This document shows positions 24,355-37,038 of a stretch of 64,000 nucleotides of DNA, one piece after another; position 1 is the stretch's first letter; each line of letters opens with the position of its first letter. The position numbers and the translations under genes were made by a program. The DNA is from Pipra filicauda. Its lineage: Eukaryota > Chordata > Aves > Passeriformes > Pipridae. The stretch covers positions 1,859,377-1,923,376 of the forward strand of contig NW_024104284.1 of the NCBI RefSeq assembly GCF_003945595.2. The letters are read 5' to 3'. The notes below the pieces were generated by a model, which searched no databases, was not told where the DNA came from, and saw nothing but the letters and a program-made list of their open reading frames with translations.

Positions 24355-25442
24355 GCAAAATGTTAATTCATAGTAGTAGTAAATATTACCTCACAGTGGC
24401 ATGGAAGGCCATATCAGAACTGAGATTCTTTTGTGTTATGCATCCACAGACAGAAAAAAATACACTCTATGCCTAAGGTTGTATAATTTCTGTTTAATTA
24501 ACCACCTATTTTTTCAAGTTAATTTGTGGAATTTCTGAGGCAACCTGACTTTTGACTAATAGCTAGCTCCATAAGTTATTTGCCTCTGTTATGCTTTAAT
24601 TAAAAGTGAGCTCTGTATGCCTTGGAATATACAGAGGACATGTATGATGCTTCAGCCGAACTGTTCAGTCAGCAGATTGGCAGAAACTTTAATCTTCCAG
24701 TCTACTTAGAGGTAAAAGGGATTATTCCTAGTATATGCCATTAAATATATACATTTTTTTTCTTTAAGTGGATGAGTTTAGAGTCCAGAGACTTAGGCCT
24801 TTTTTAAGTCATGCTGGAAGAAAGTGAGCAAGTGGAAATTTCTCAGCCTCACTCTTTTTTCATTTGTTTGTTTTCCCACGGTGATCTACCTTGAAGAGCA
24901 TAGACTATTCACTTTATTCTTATCCTGGACTTGGGTACAATGGGGAGGTTGTGAGGTAAGAAGAATAGCATTAATTCTGGTTTCAGTCAAATGAAAACTG
25001 TGAGAAGTGATTTTCTCCTTTTTTCTCCTTTCTAAAGAGCTTGGTAGTGGCCAAGGGCAGTCTTATAGCACAAGGACAAGATGAGAAAACCCAACACCCC
25101 ACTAGGGAGTTGGTAAATTGCCTCAGATGGAGAATTCATTTCAGGTGAATGATTCAGCCTGGCACTTGAGAATGTAGCTTTGCAGCAGCTTGAGACAGAA
25201 GTGTAATCTAATGCTCTGGTTCAAATAGTTTCTTGCAGAATATGCATATGATAGTTTCCACCTTGTGCTTGTCCCTTGCATTGAAGTGGATTGTCCTTTT
25301 GAGCTGCTTCATGGGATGGACACAGAGGGCCAAGAAAGTCTACAATGGAATGCAAATCTCTGTACTGCCTGAAAGAAGCACAACTGTCTTGCATACCAGC
25401 ACTAGATATGCCAAAGGGAAAAAACCTTGATGACTTCTGGAA

Positions 25443-25895
25443 ATCACAGAATGGTTTGGGCTGGAAGGGACCTTAAAGATAGAATCATAGAATCATAGTT
25501 CCAACCCCCCTGCCATGTGCGGGGATACCTTCCACTGGACCAGGTTGCTTAAAGCCCCATCCAACCTGGCCTTGAACACTTCCAGGGATGGGGCATCCAC
25601 AACTTCTCTGGGCAACCTGTTCCAGTGCCTTGCCACTCTCACAGTAAAGAATTTCTTCCTAATATCTAAACCTACTCTCAGTTTAAAGCCATTCTACCTT
25701 GTCCCATCCTTACATACCCTTGTAAAAAGTCTTTCTCCATCTTTCTTATAGGCTTTCTTCTGGTACTGGAAGGCAGCAATTAGGTCACACCAAAGTCTTC
25801 TCTTCTCCAGGCTCAACAATCCCAAATCTCTCAGCCTTTCCTCATAGCAGAGACTCTCTATCCCTCTAATCATCTTGGTCCTCCTCTTTCCACTG
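25443..25895 (-). mobile_element. CR1 LINE fragment carrying an internal copy of its terminal repeat
   Basis: A 5'-truncated CR1 on the minus strand. The 3' end at 25443 reads ATCACAGAATGGTTTGGGCT on the plus strand. The minus-strand frame at 25694-25895 still encodes the conserved C-terminal ORF2 block, with RRTKMIRG, YEERLRDLGLLSLEKRRL, then DLIAAFQY and KKDGERLFTR. The catalytic RT region and the endonuclease are missing. One feature is odd. Where related copies read TTAAAGATCATCTAGTTCC, this one has AGAATCATAGAATCAT (25481-25496) in place of CATCT, so two units of the CR1 terminal 8-mer lie about 40 bp inside the element. Similarity fades at about 25895. Confidence 0.93.
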
Positions 25896-27458
25896 ATGAA
25901 CAGTGAACCTTGCATACCAAACATAGATGGGTCCTACCTGTGGTAGGTTCCTTTTGCTCTGAGACTGCAGGTGTTCCCATACTCCTATGTCTGTGTCTCC
26001 AAGGGCGAAAATGAGCTTCTGCTTTCTTTTCTTAACTTGTCAGGCTCAACCTGACAGCCAGGTACTCTCACACTACCCTGTGCATCTACTCTACCATTTG
26101 CGTTCACTTTCTTGTAATCTCTCATTCAGTCTTTCTTGCTTATGAGTCTTTCTAATTCACCACATCCTTTTGGGAAAAACTATGCTCCTTTTCTTTCTGA
26201 ATCTGTATCTTCTTCATCTACTTGTACTGAAGACTGTGAAGATATCTTGTTTTCCTATTAAAAACAACATTGTGAAAAAACCCCAAACTTATATTGTTGC
26301 TTACCATGAAATGCTATAGTCTCATGTTGCTGACAGTCACTAAGAACAAGAAAAATCAGACTTTAAGCAGTGTAGAACTTTTCTTTTCTACATCAGTATC
26401 TTTGAAACAAATGTAATTAAATAGCCTACAAGCCAGATAAGAGCAGGTAATTTTATGTCCCTATTAAATCTGAATTGGTGCCAACTTAATCAGGCAATAT
26501 GAGCTGTTTACTTCCATTGACCTTTTGTCTATCAGGCACCTTGACTGTTTATTACTGGTAATGCTTACCCATCATTTATCATCATACAGTACTGTAACCT
26601 TTTGAAAAGCAGAACTCAGCATCACTTTGCCAGTTTTCAGAATGTGGACAGAATCAACAACAAATCAAACTGTCTACATCAAAGTGTTCTGAAGAAGAGG
26701 CAAACTGGGCTATTTAGCAGAGGCCACTACATAATTTGTGAACTACCTGAACTTCACCTGAGATTCTCCTGAGTTGCCCCATGGTTTTCTCCAAAATATG
26801 AAAATTTAATTATTTCTGAGCACTGGGAAGGAGTCTTTGACACACTTTACACACTAAGACACCTTACATAGCTCTTAGACAACAGGTGGGGCTGCAGTAA
26901 CAGATGTGCTCACTTCCACTAATTCACTACTGGATATGAAGATTTAAAAACATTCATTTAAAAACATTCATAAAAATATTCATTTTTGGGTAGTTCAAAT
27001 AAATAATTTCTGAATCATGTTAGTTTTTATTCATAAGGACGATCAGTAGTGTTCTCCTTGGGTATTCTGGGGCAATGCCTCAGCAGCAGTTACCCCCTTT
27101 TAAGGCTGTTTTCCATCAAGCCTGTTTCAATTATTAAGACTTATTCTATCGTATTCATGCACATACAACTCATAATCTGGAAATTATCTGCACACCACGA
27201 ACTGCGTGTTTAGACTAAAGTATTAGGGTATCTCACTGAATAGCTGAAGCCCTATAAATCATTCCATGGACACACTTCATGGACTTAATAATGCAAACTA
27301 GAATAGTACTTGCAGGAGAACAAACCTAATTTCATCCTTCTACTTATACAGAAGCCCAGAAATGTTGAAGTCACTGGCTGTTGACTTCAGGGAATCTTGG
27401 AGCTTATTTATTGTAAATTCTGTGATCAGGGGACATTATTTCTGGGAGCAGAGGAACC
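25896..27458. other. AT-rich unique non-coding DNA
   Basis: No gene is seen. It contains a 14-bp tandem array, TTTAAAAACATTCA, in two perfect copies (26943-26956, 26957-26970) plus a shortened third (26971-26982). The first about 70 bp may be a very diverged continuation of the neighbouring CR1, but I could not support it. Confidence 0.55.
26943..26982. repeat. 14-bp tandem array, about 2.9 copies
   Basis: TTTAAAAACATTCA is repeated perfectly twice, and a third unit, TAAAAATATTCA, has a substitution and a two-base loss. It is a minor AT-rich slippage array with no transposon association. Confidence 0.9.
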
Positions 27459-27704
27459 ATGCATAGGCACCAACTAAAACAAAGGAGGTTCCCTCTGAAC
27501 ATTGGGAAACACTTTTTCACTCTCAGGCTGATTGAGCACTGGAACAGGTTGCCTGAGGAGGTGGTGGAGTCTGTCCTTGGAGATCTTCAAAAGCTGTTTA
27601 AACACAGTCCTGGGCAACCAGCTCTATGTGGCCCTGACTGAGAAGTGAGGTTTGACCAGAGGTTCAGAGACCAGAGGTTTCTTCCTGTGACTTTCTGATT
27701 CAGA
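27459..27704 (+). mobile_element. CR1 LINE fragment, different subfamily
   Basis: Plus-strand 3' portion of a CR1. A frame at 27459-27641 stays open for 60 codons and encodes the ORF2 C-terminal motif order: a KQRRFPLNIGKHFFT block, then RLIEHWNRLPEEVVES and LGDLQKLFKHSPGQ. Downstream, GGCCCTGACTGAGAAGTGAG and CCAGAGGTTTCTTCCTGTGA correspond to the CR1 3' region of subfamilies with a 'CCCTGCTTGAGCAGGG' segment. The terminal 8-mer is degraded to TTTCTGATTCAG near 27693-27704. The 3' sequence differs from the copies at 11628 and 25443 and so represents another subfamily. The endonuclease and RT catalytic domains are absent and the copy is inert. Confidence 0.9.
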
Positions 27705-30700
27705 TACTGCCTAGCAGGAGCCACAGCATCAGAATCTGGCCTTCAGTTGTTTTTATATAGGGGAAAATCATCCCATCTCTTAAAATGTCCTATCAAAAGG
27801 TACTTGTAATGGAATACATGGAAACTGAAATAAGGTTGAAATAAGCAATTTTGTTAACAACATTTAGAATGTAACATTTTGAACTCTTAATACAATTTCC
27901 TCAGCTCTCTGGAAATACCTGGTTTGACTGAAATGATTATTCTTCAGAGATAATGGAATCTTTCATTTCAGGCGCCATTTGAATTATACATCAGGATTTT
28001 TTTTTTTAATCTGGTAGAAAAAGAAAAGCAATTGCATTTTTCTTTTCAGGAACAATCTGGTATTTCTATCTTCAAAGCTGTTATTTACATATCAACAGCT
28101 TTGTTCAGTTCCTCTGTTCTTTGGCCAACTGTGAGACTATAATGAAAGGCAGAGAAAGAGGTGGCAACTCCATCAAGTCAGATCAAAAGAGGCAGAAAAG
28201 GAGTAAACAGGACTATTAGGAGGAATAAGCAATGATGGTAAAAGAGCAAAATTGTGTATTTTTTTTTGTTTTATTTAATTTAATTTCACATTGCTTTGCT
28301 AATTGTAAAATCTTGTCAGAAGTCTGAAAATAATTTTTCCCCTTTAACCAAGTTGGTACTTTTCCATTTGGCCAATACACCTTTGGGTTTATTTTCCCCT
28401 CCTGTGTGTTGAATGACAGTAAAATAAAGATATTTGTTATTGTTTTTTTGTGTAGGAACAACTCTTCCTGTATGTTTTTCTCCTAAAAACCTTTTGTTGT
28501 CCCATGATGGCATCATGGGTAATAACGGCATTTCTAGTAAACTCCTAATGAAGTAAAAATAAGGTATGTCATGACTTACTAACAACCAGTCACGTACCAG
28601 AATAGAAATTGGCTCTGCCTTGGTATCACTTTAAGAATGTCGAACCAGGTTCAGACATGAATTAGGATAAAAGAAAAAAGAAAGAAAACACTAAAAAGTG
28701 GAAGACAGTGATTTAAAGGGCACGCCCATTGTTTTAAAGGGCATATCATTAGACACTAGTGCACAGTTCTGCTACTTCCATGACAAAACAAAATGCCCTT
28801 TTCCACACCTTGTGGCTATATTTTTAAAGACACTTAATGGATTTAGAAGTACGCCTCTCTTGGTAATGAAACCAAGAAAAGAATTTATAACATTGAAACA
28901 GAAAGCTGTAACTGATGAAGGAAAAAGGGAAGGAGGATGACAAATCGAAGTGAAAGACTCAGAAAAACAGGACAGTGATGAATGGTAAGATCATACTTGT
29001 GCCATACTCTTGTCTTTCCCTTTGACTTTCCTCATATCCAGTCCTTGCATGTACTCACACATTAATGGTGACATAGTTTGCCTAATGCAGGGGTAGGCTG
29101 AGAAATAAGGATACTACATAGTACTTACTCAAGGTGAGATACTAGACATGAAAAAGGACTGAGGGAAATTTTTTGTCTTTGGGAAAAATGATGTATTTTA
29201 ATGTTCTGTGCACATCTCACTGGCTGATGGGTGGGACAGATGTGAACTATTCTCTACTTTTCCAGGCAAGCTTACAAAGGGATGTTGTAGCAGTGTCTCT
29301 GGACACAGGAGCTCTTTTTCTCTCCCCTTATGCTGTTTGCAAGGACTAGCTATCACCTATGTGGCTCACTGGCTCTTCTCTGCCTCTCAATACAGTTTGC
29401 AAAAGAGGGTAAGCACTTCAACACAAGACATGTGATAACAAGTCTGTTCTGTGAAGCAGAGCAGAGTCTGAAAGAGAATATGAACTATGAGTACAAGGAT
29501 TTTTTCAGCTATCAGTAAAGTACAGGTGTCTCTGAGGCTGGGTACAGCTTTGAAATAATAGGCACCACCACTGAACAGTGTGCCAGGATGAAGAGAGAAT
29601 ACATTGCTCCTCTGAAAAGAGGAATTTGAGCTGAATGTAATTGCTGAGATGGACGTCAGCCAGTGCACCTGGCCTCAGTCACAATAGCAAACCCTAATTC
29701 CTAAACAGGAATTCAGGAGAAATGTTCTGTGGTACTATATAAATTCTCAGAACTGTTTGTATAGTTTATATTTTCATCTTCACTTTCAAAAATGACTCTT
29801 GTTCTTATGTCTAGCACCTAATGATCAAAAAAGAATTTTCTCTATAACTTTGTCAGGACTGTGCAGCTAATTGAGCTGAGACATCAAGATGACAAATACT
29901 TTAATCCTTTTATTTCAGATATTTCAATACTGGAAAACACAATGGATCACAAACTTTAGTGGTATACATTGACCAAAAAATATCAGCTTGGTTTATGTTA
30001 CTTTTTACCTTCTGAGTATCTAATGCAGTAATCTGAAGCTTATCAAGTTGCTGACAAAATCTTGGTTCCTTCTTCTCACAACTTGGGCAGAGGAATCTCA
30101 GTCCCACAGACATAGGGCTGGCTACTCACTCATGTTGGAGCAGGTAAACTGAAACGTTCCTGCTCATCCTCCACGGTTGTTGAAAGGGAGCCAAGGAAGC
30201 ATTAGACCTAAAGCTAGTTTAGAGCCAGGTTGTGCCTGATAGTTCTTTACTGAAAAGCTAATAAATGTCTCTTGGAAAGAGTCTGGTGGGCATTGCCCCT
30301 GTTGGACATATTCTGACACAAAAACACCAGGTCTTCACCTTCTGGACAAACAATGGCACCCTGTGCTTTATCCATGACTACTCTCTTTCAGTGCTACAAG
30401 GACGTCCCAAATGGACAGGATCATCTCAGACGCAAAAAAGAATGGTGATTGTGGAGATGCCTGACAGCAATGCCCCAGCTGAGGAATAACATCAGGCCCT
30501 AGCTCTGAAGTAGTCCTTCTGTCACATGAAGTTTTGGTACTCACGTGCTGAAGTCCATTCGTCTGGGGCTTAATTTTCAGGATTGATTATGACCATTCGT
30601 TACTGATAAATTTAGATAGATGGCTAAGCCTCTAAAATCCAGAGTTTAAAATCAAGCAGAAGAAATAGCTTTCTCTGGATAAGACCCTAAATGTGACTGC

Positions 30701-33700
30701 AGTTGAGCTTGCTACACAACAAAGGAAGGTTGAAAAGTAGATAAGTTTCTGAAATTTGCTTGTGAAATTTGTCACGAAACTTGGAGCAGCTGCTTATTAC
30801 AGAATGCAGAAGTTCTTGTCCACTATAGTTATATGTGAGGTACAGCACAGGACATTAAATCTTGTTAAAAAATCTGAGAGTCCTCAAAGTCAAGTGAATG
30901 CCTTTTCGAGGCAGGACAGCATTAACTCTACTGCACTTATTTCCTCCATAATTGAAGTCATTAAAATATAGATATTTGGACATGTACTGGAGCATCAGAT
31001 TGGATTTTTAGCCTTTTATGAGTTTTCCCTTTATGTTCTTTCTTATGATCAATCTGCAGCAATTGGCTTAGACTAGAATACCTTGCTGTGGCTTGTCCCC
31101 TGTGCAGACCCTATAAGCAGTGTTCCAGCAGTATTGTACTTTCATTGTGTTTGCTATTACTGTCCTCAGACTGAATATCTAAACAGGAAGAAAATTCAAA
31201 CAACAAACTGAGAAGAAAATCTATCACGTTTAGCAAGGCAGCCAGTACTGATAATACAGCTCTGATAACTATGTGAAAAAGAAGGACTCCTATAACTGAC
31301 AAGGTTTAACCAAGTTTCTAATTTTACTATATTTCATCAGTAAGTACTCAGACCTAACCTTTGTAGATGAGTCATGTTAGGAATTCCTGATACTAGTATG
31401 TGTCAAAGCAGTTATATGTCGTGTATTAATGATAGGTGTCCTAGCTTTTGGGAACTGTAGAATATTAGCTGACACAAATCTTTCTGTAGTGAGGTGATAT
31501 TTGGATGTACTTTTCTGGCATATTATAATGAAGTGAGACTACCATCTAGCCCAGAAAAATAAGGAAAATCAGTGAATTTGAATCAAACTAATTCATTAAA
31601 TTAGATGACTTAATGGATTTTGTGTGGATGATGACAATTAATCAATTTCCATATAGCATGCTGTATTTTCACTTCAGTAGTGTTTCTTACAAAGGTGGAC
31701 ACGCGTAGCAGCAAACTGAATTCAGACTGTGATGGCCAGAAAAGGATGTTAATCACACCAGCCTCAGCCTGCCAAATTTCATTTACAATTTATAGAGTTC
31801 CTTAATTTATAATTGTATCTGTAATACAATGGTCTTTGGTCTTGGATTAATTCTTTATCCTTCCTTGACCCACTTCTGACCTCACAGCACTTATTCATTA
31901 TATTTTACACTATTTATATTTGGATTAAATTGATTTACAGGAATGGAAAATGGAAAATATAAGAAAAGAACATTTTATGAAGATGCCTTGACTCACATTG
32001 TGGTCAATCCCTGTAATTTTACTGAAGCTGGTCAGTTTACTCCCAAATATATTTTAATAAAATGCACACATTTAATTTTCTTTTAATACACAGAGCTTTC
32101 TATTTGGGAATAATAAAACCTGTTTGCAGTATACTTGGCCTAACCAGTATTATAGAGCATAACCTCCTGTTTTAGTGTATGTATTAACGAGCCATTAACA
32201 ATTCAGTCTGATGATGTAACATTATGTACCATGCACTGCTTTCCATCTTAACCACAGCATCTCTGAGTGTTACTGAATCTTTGCCTTGTAGAGAAGCTTT
32301 CCACCTGTTTGGTTTCAAGAGCGCAATGAATGTGATTTCAACAAGTACCTATTGAAAATCATATCTAATGTTTAAACTAATATATTTTCATGTTCTCACC
32401 CAACCATTGCCTCATCTCTGCTGTCTCTGAGTTACCCAGCATGATCTAGGCAACTATCTGAAGGCCTTCATATTATTTCTCTTTCAATCTATTTGTATTC
32501 AAAATTGTGTTGCAAAGCATCAGCTAAACATGAAGTATCCAGTTTGGAATACCTCCTGTTGACAATAAGGAAAATCAGTTGTTTGCAGGTTGATAGCATT
32601 GTACTCATGTCAGCCATTAGAGCAGCAAACTCGCAAATGTTGTGTTGGTGTCTCATGTTTTCAGCTGCCTTCAGAATCAGTCAGTCATATCAGCTGGTTA
32701 GTTTATATCTCACAGGGACATTTTCTTCAGTTTGTCCTCATTGCACTTAGTACCACTCTGAATACTTGTGAGATCTTCTCTCTGTAATGGATTAAAAAAA
32801 AAACAAAGGCATTACATAGCCATCCTTTGGGGGAAAACTGAGTCTCCAGATCCAAGTTTTAAAACCTTCATTCACCTCTGTCATTAGACATGTTCTGAGA
32901 AAGAAATACAGGATTCATCCCACCCCAATTCAGAAGGCTAAAGCCATGGTCTAAGCCAAATGTCTGTGGTCTTGTGATAGTCAGCTGCAAGAGATGTGAG
33001 GCTCTGAAGGGACATGGGCTCAGTCCCACACCATGTATCTCAAAGAGGAGCCCCCTCCTCTGACTGTAAGCATCACCTTGAGGATGGTACCATCTCCCTA
33101 ACCTCAGAAAGCTGACGTTAAGTAGGTTGAATCCTGCCCTTCATGATTAAGGTGTCTCTCATGTGGCTTGATAAAACACGGGTAGATCTGATAAAGAGAG
33201 CTACCCTGTAGCAACCAAAACAATAATTTGTGAGTCCCAGTCCCAGATGCAGAATGAGACTGTGCTCCCTCTCATTGCATTAGAAAGCTTTCTTTTCTAA
33301 TGGATTTTACTTCCTGAGGAAAATCATGCTACACTGGAAAGATTGTTTTGCATTTCTTATCTATGAAAATTAAGTTACATGGGACATTTCAGGTTTTAAC
33401 ATATAAAGTTTATGCCTCTTGATGTGCTCATCTCAATAAAATGGCAGTCGAAGATGGCTCTTGTAAGATATGGGTTAATTGGTCATTTATGTAACTCACT
33501 ATCCTACAAACCAAATCAGCTTCTATATAAATGTCTAGACAGCATATTAGTGCTTTAGCCCGGCCAGCCCAAAAATATGTGAGTGGGAAAGATTAAGGAT
33601 CCCTGCTTCCTAAACTCCTTGATAGCATTTACCACACTCTCCACTGTCATTTGTATTTTGGCAGATAAACTCCAAGCGTGCAGGTCTCAAATATTCCAAT

Positions 33701-36700
33701 CTGTCTGCTAAACAGAGTTCATATGAGGCTGTATTTCCGTAAGTCCCATTGAAATCAGTATTTGTTTGTTCAGAGTGTTAACCTCAGAGAGATATCAGAT
33801 GTCAGTCAGGACTGTGTAAAATCAAGGTCTGCTCTATTTATTTCAAATGACGACTGACTGGTTCGTAGTATACTTAACGGAAGACTGCTCTGTGGGTAAG
33901 ATAATGTGTTCTTAGGTTGAATACAGCATTTCATGATGTAAATGGACTGAGTCAGGCCGTTTGGGCAAAAAGCTTGGTTCCAAACAATCAAATTCTTACT
34001 TTAAGCAGCCCTCCTCTCCTGTTAAGCTAGCATGCACAGGCTTGTCACACACTGTGAACACCTTATGAAGTTTATCATCTGGACAGGAAAGTACTAACTG
34101 AAGAATACGTGCAAGTGAGTGTCCAGGACCAGTCTGGAGGGATTCTCTGTGGCACAGTCACTCGGGTCCAGGATTAGGTGCCTACATTAAGAGGGATCTT
34201 TACTTCTTCCTCATAATATCATTTAGTAGCATGAAAGCATTGGCTTGACTAGGTTAGCATTGACCAGATCACTGGCACCACTGTGGATACTGTAGCATTA
34301 AATTTTCTCAGTTGGACCTAATTCTTGTTCACTAAGGCAAGGAAGCAATGGATTTTTTGTTGTTTTTTAGAGTGTCCAGATCAAACCCAAAGATCCAGCA
34401 GATCAATATGACATACAGACATTTCAGATCTTCTCATCCCAGCAGAGTTCTAGGTTCCATTCATTTCGAGCTGAAGGAAACATACTTCAACTGAAAATGG
34501 AACATGGGCTTTCATGTGCTTTCCATAAAAGCTTATGGAAAAGTTATGGAAAACCAAGCTGAAGTCACAAGAGTTCTAGAGTAAAAAGTAGTGATTTTAC
34601 GCAAGACCCTTCAATTAGTTGACCTTGCTTACGATGAAGGAGACTACAGTTCTGTACTGCACTCTCCCTCAAGCCCAATTTATGTTGCTTCTGATTGTCC
34701 CATCTGGTAAGCAGCATTTTGCCTAATTTGTTCTCTTCAAGAACACATTTTCGGGATTAATAAAAAGTATCACTGCATAGTATTTTTTCAGTGGCAAAAC
34801 AAAGAGTACAAAAACTCAGAAAAATCCAATAATCTGGGAAGTGGTAAATATTGACAAAATGTGATTGTAACTCAGGAAAGGTTTAGCTGCACATCTGGAA
34901 TTTTTCTTTACAAATTCTATACATGTCAGGCATTTGCATAATAGGGATCTATCTTCATGTGTCCTGATTTGAATAATTAAAATGATCATTAAATAATTTT
35001 TAAAATGCTTCTGAGACTCGAAGAAAATAGTGGTAGCTTTCCCTCAATCTCCATATGTAATGTCTGTACCTAGCTTTTGGGGGTTCAGAGGTCAGAAATT
35101 ATATGAGAATATCTCCATTCTACTGGTGATTTGAAACTTATATCTGGATCAAAATTCTATTGCTCAGTGCTGTGTCTGTTCTTTCTCTGCAGATAATTGG
35201 AGAGGAAAAACTTGGCTATTTATTGCACTGATGCTATCCACACATCCTATTCCTATTTTGGAAGGCTTCCTAAATTCATTACACAGGCAAAACTTCTACT
35301 TAAGTTGTTTTTTTGCCTGTGCAGAGACCAAAAAACAGATCAGAGAACAGAACTGTCCATTGCTGTAAATATGTCAGTTATTGGCTTGCTGAAACTGTGT
35401 GCTTTTGCTCACTCCTTGAGCCAAGTCCAGACAGATCTGAAAATTCAGGGAGAAATTATAAGTCAAAGCCTTCTTGCATATTTAGTAACCACATTAGAAT
35501 AACCAGTACTGCCAAGGGCTATCAGTTTTCTAGATTGAATGTACCTTAAAGGGAAAAAGAAAAAAAATTAATCAGAACTTTAGCCTTCAGCTGTCAGCAC
35601 CAAAATACAATGTCAACTGGAACAAGAGATGCCTTTGACAAACCTCACCTGCTCTGATCAGGCCTATTTGCAGTGTCTTTTGCACAGAACTTTATAGGAA
35701 CAAACCAATGCTCACCAGCACAGCCCATTATCTGTGAAAGCTGTTGCGTTGATTTCAGAATACAATGCTGCAGCAGAAAAAGAGCAGTACTTTGGTATCT
35801 TTGCTGTTCACTGTACAAGGTTTGGTATTGATTTACTTCACAAGAAATATTCATCTCGTAGGGTAAAATAAGCACATTTATGTGATAGCTAACAGGCTAC
35901 CACTGTATTTAGGAAAATAGTGTTCTCAGATATTACAGAAAATCATCTGGGCTGCAGTACCAAGGCTGTGACTGTGATTCTTGAGCTTGTAATTTGATTT
36001 TAAGCTGTTAAAACTAGAGAAGTATGAGACTAAGGAAATAGTTCTGTTAATGCTTTGTGGGACACAGGGAACAAGGCTGGTAGCAGACTTCAGCTTCTCT
36101 AAGTTATTTGAAACAGAAGAAGATAACTTTAATCTTATACTGGGTTTATAATAGAAAGAGAGCATAACTATTTTACTTTCTAAATAGTGAAATTTCTAAA
36201 AGGCAGCGGTAAACTTCAGCTGCTTCACATCATCATAAATTTGGGGGTGAATATTTCAGTCCAGATGCTCTGAAATAATGAATCCACCTGACTAAGGCTT
36301 GCTTCTGCAGGTATTGGAAATCATGCTTGGAAACTGAAGATACATGTCAAAATAGTTGTATGAACCACACATCTTTGTTTACTGCAGATGACTGCCACTT
36401 TGTTCCCCTCCTCCATGCACTGTGGACTATGTAAGATAATCAGGTCCTATATGAATTATATTTATTACAAGACTTAGAAGTTTTTGTTCAAATTATTTCC
36501 ATTTTATATTTTTAATGAAAAACAGTTTTTTAGCTTTTTTTAAACCATTTCTGATAAGTTCACAATCTTTGGAAGGGGAATCTCTTGGTCTGTCATAAGG
36601 AAGTGTTACTTTGTGTTGCCATTCACTCAAATGGAGAATTAAGTATGATTAGTAAGACTGCTGTTTATATACCACTGCTTCTGTCCCTGTGAAAGCTGGG

Positions 36701-36969
36701 ATGTGCAGTGTGTGGGACAGGGGAATGCTAGATGAGGTAGGATACTCATATAGTTAAGATGACTCTGGTCGAAGGAAATAAGATTCTTTCCTTAGGTCTT
36801 GTTGCTCCTGTGCTTTAGTGAACAAGTCACACAAACCAGCCTTGACATAGCCTTTAATTGTAGGTTTCTCTGTACATCATCTGTGCCTTGCCTGAGAGCA
36901 GCACGATTCTAATTTGGAGAAGTATGGGCAATGCCAGGCACGGCTTAACTTAAGAGAACTGTTCTCAGA
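27705..36969. other. AT-rich unique non-coding DNA
   Basis: No gene and no clear transposon were recognised across about 9 kb. Open frames are below about 105 codons and lack domains. Small structures noted are a 9-bp perfect hairpin at 33278-33302 and a hairpin plus 11-bp tandem at 34519-34554. The sequence is compatible with a gene desert or a long intron. Splice-like motifs occur but none frames a convincing coding exon. Confidence 0.55.
34519..34554. repeat. Small hairpin fused to an 11-bp tandem repeat
   Basis: CTTTCCATAA (34519-34528) and TTATGGAAA (34533-34541) form an inverted repeat with a four-base spacer. The right arm is then repeated: TTATGGAAAAG (34533-34543) is followed by TTATGGAAAAC (34544-34554), one mismatch. 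This gives two alternative partners for the left arm. I do not recognise a known element. Confidence 0.7.
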
Positions 36970-37038
36970 ATATATTAACTTTATAATATTATAATGTTAA
37001 TATATAATATTAATATAGTATATATTTTTATATATGTA
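36970..37038. repeat. TA-rich low-complexity tract
   Basis: About 70 bp made almost only of A and T with imperfect TATAAT, ATATTA and TATATA units. It is simple sequence, prone to slippage and DNA unwinding. Confidence 0.85.

Larger units (their letters stand above)
20736..25442. other. Mostly unique DNA with small repeats and a GC-richer islet
   Basis: No gene is recognised. Contents include the 22-bp duplication (21205-21248), a possible tRNA-derived SINE relic (21488-21600), a GC-richer islet (about 22086-22310), an AAAAG tract (22975-22990), a 9-bp tandem duplication GGCACTAGT (23928-23945) and an (AAAT)n run (24339-24354). Open frames of up to 152 codons overlap the GC-richer islet on both strands. 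They show no domains and contradict one another. Confidence 0.55.

Noticed and set aside
33278..33302. 9-bp perfect hairpin CATTAGAAA / TTTCTAATG
   Set aside because: A few such hairpins are expected by chance in a window of this size and AT content.
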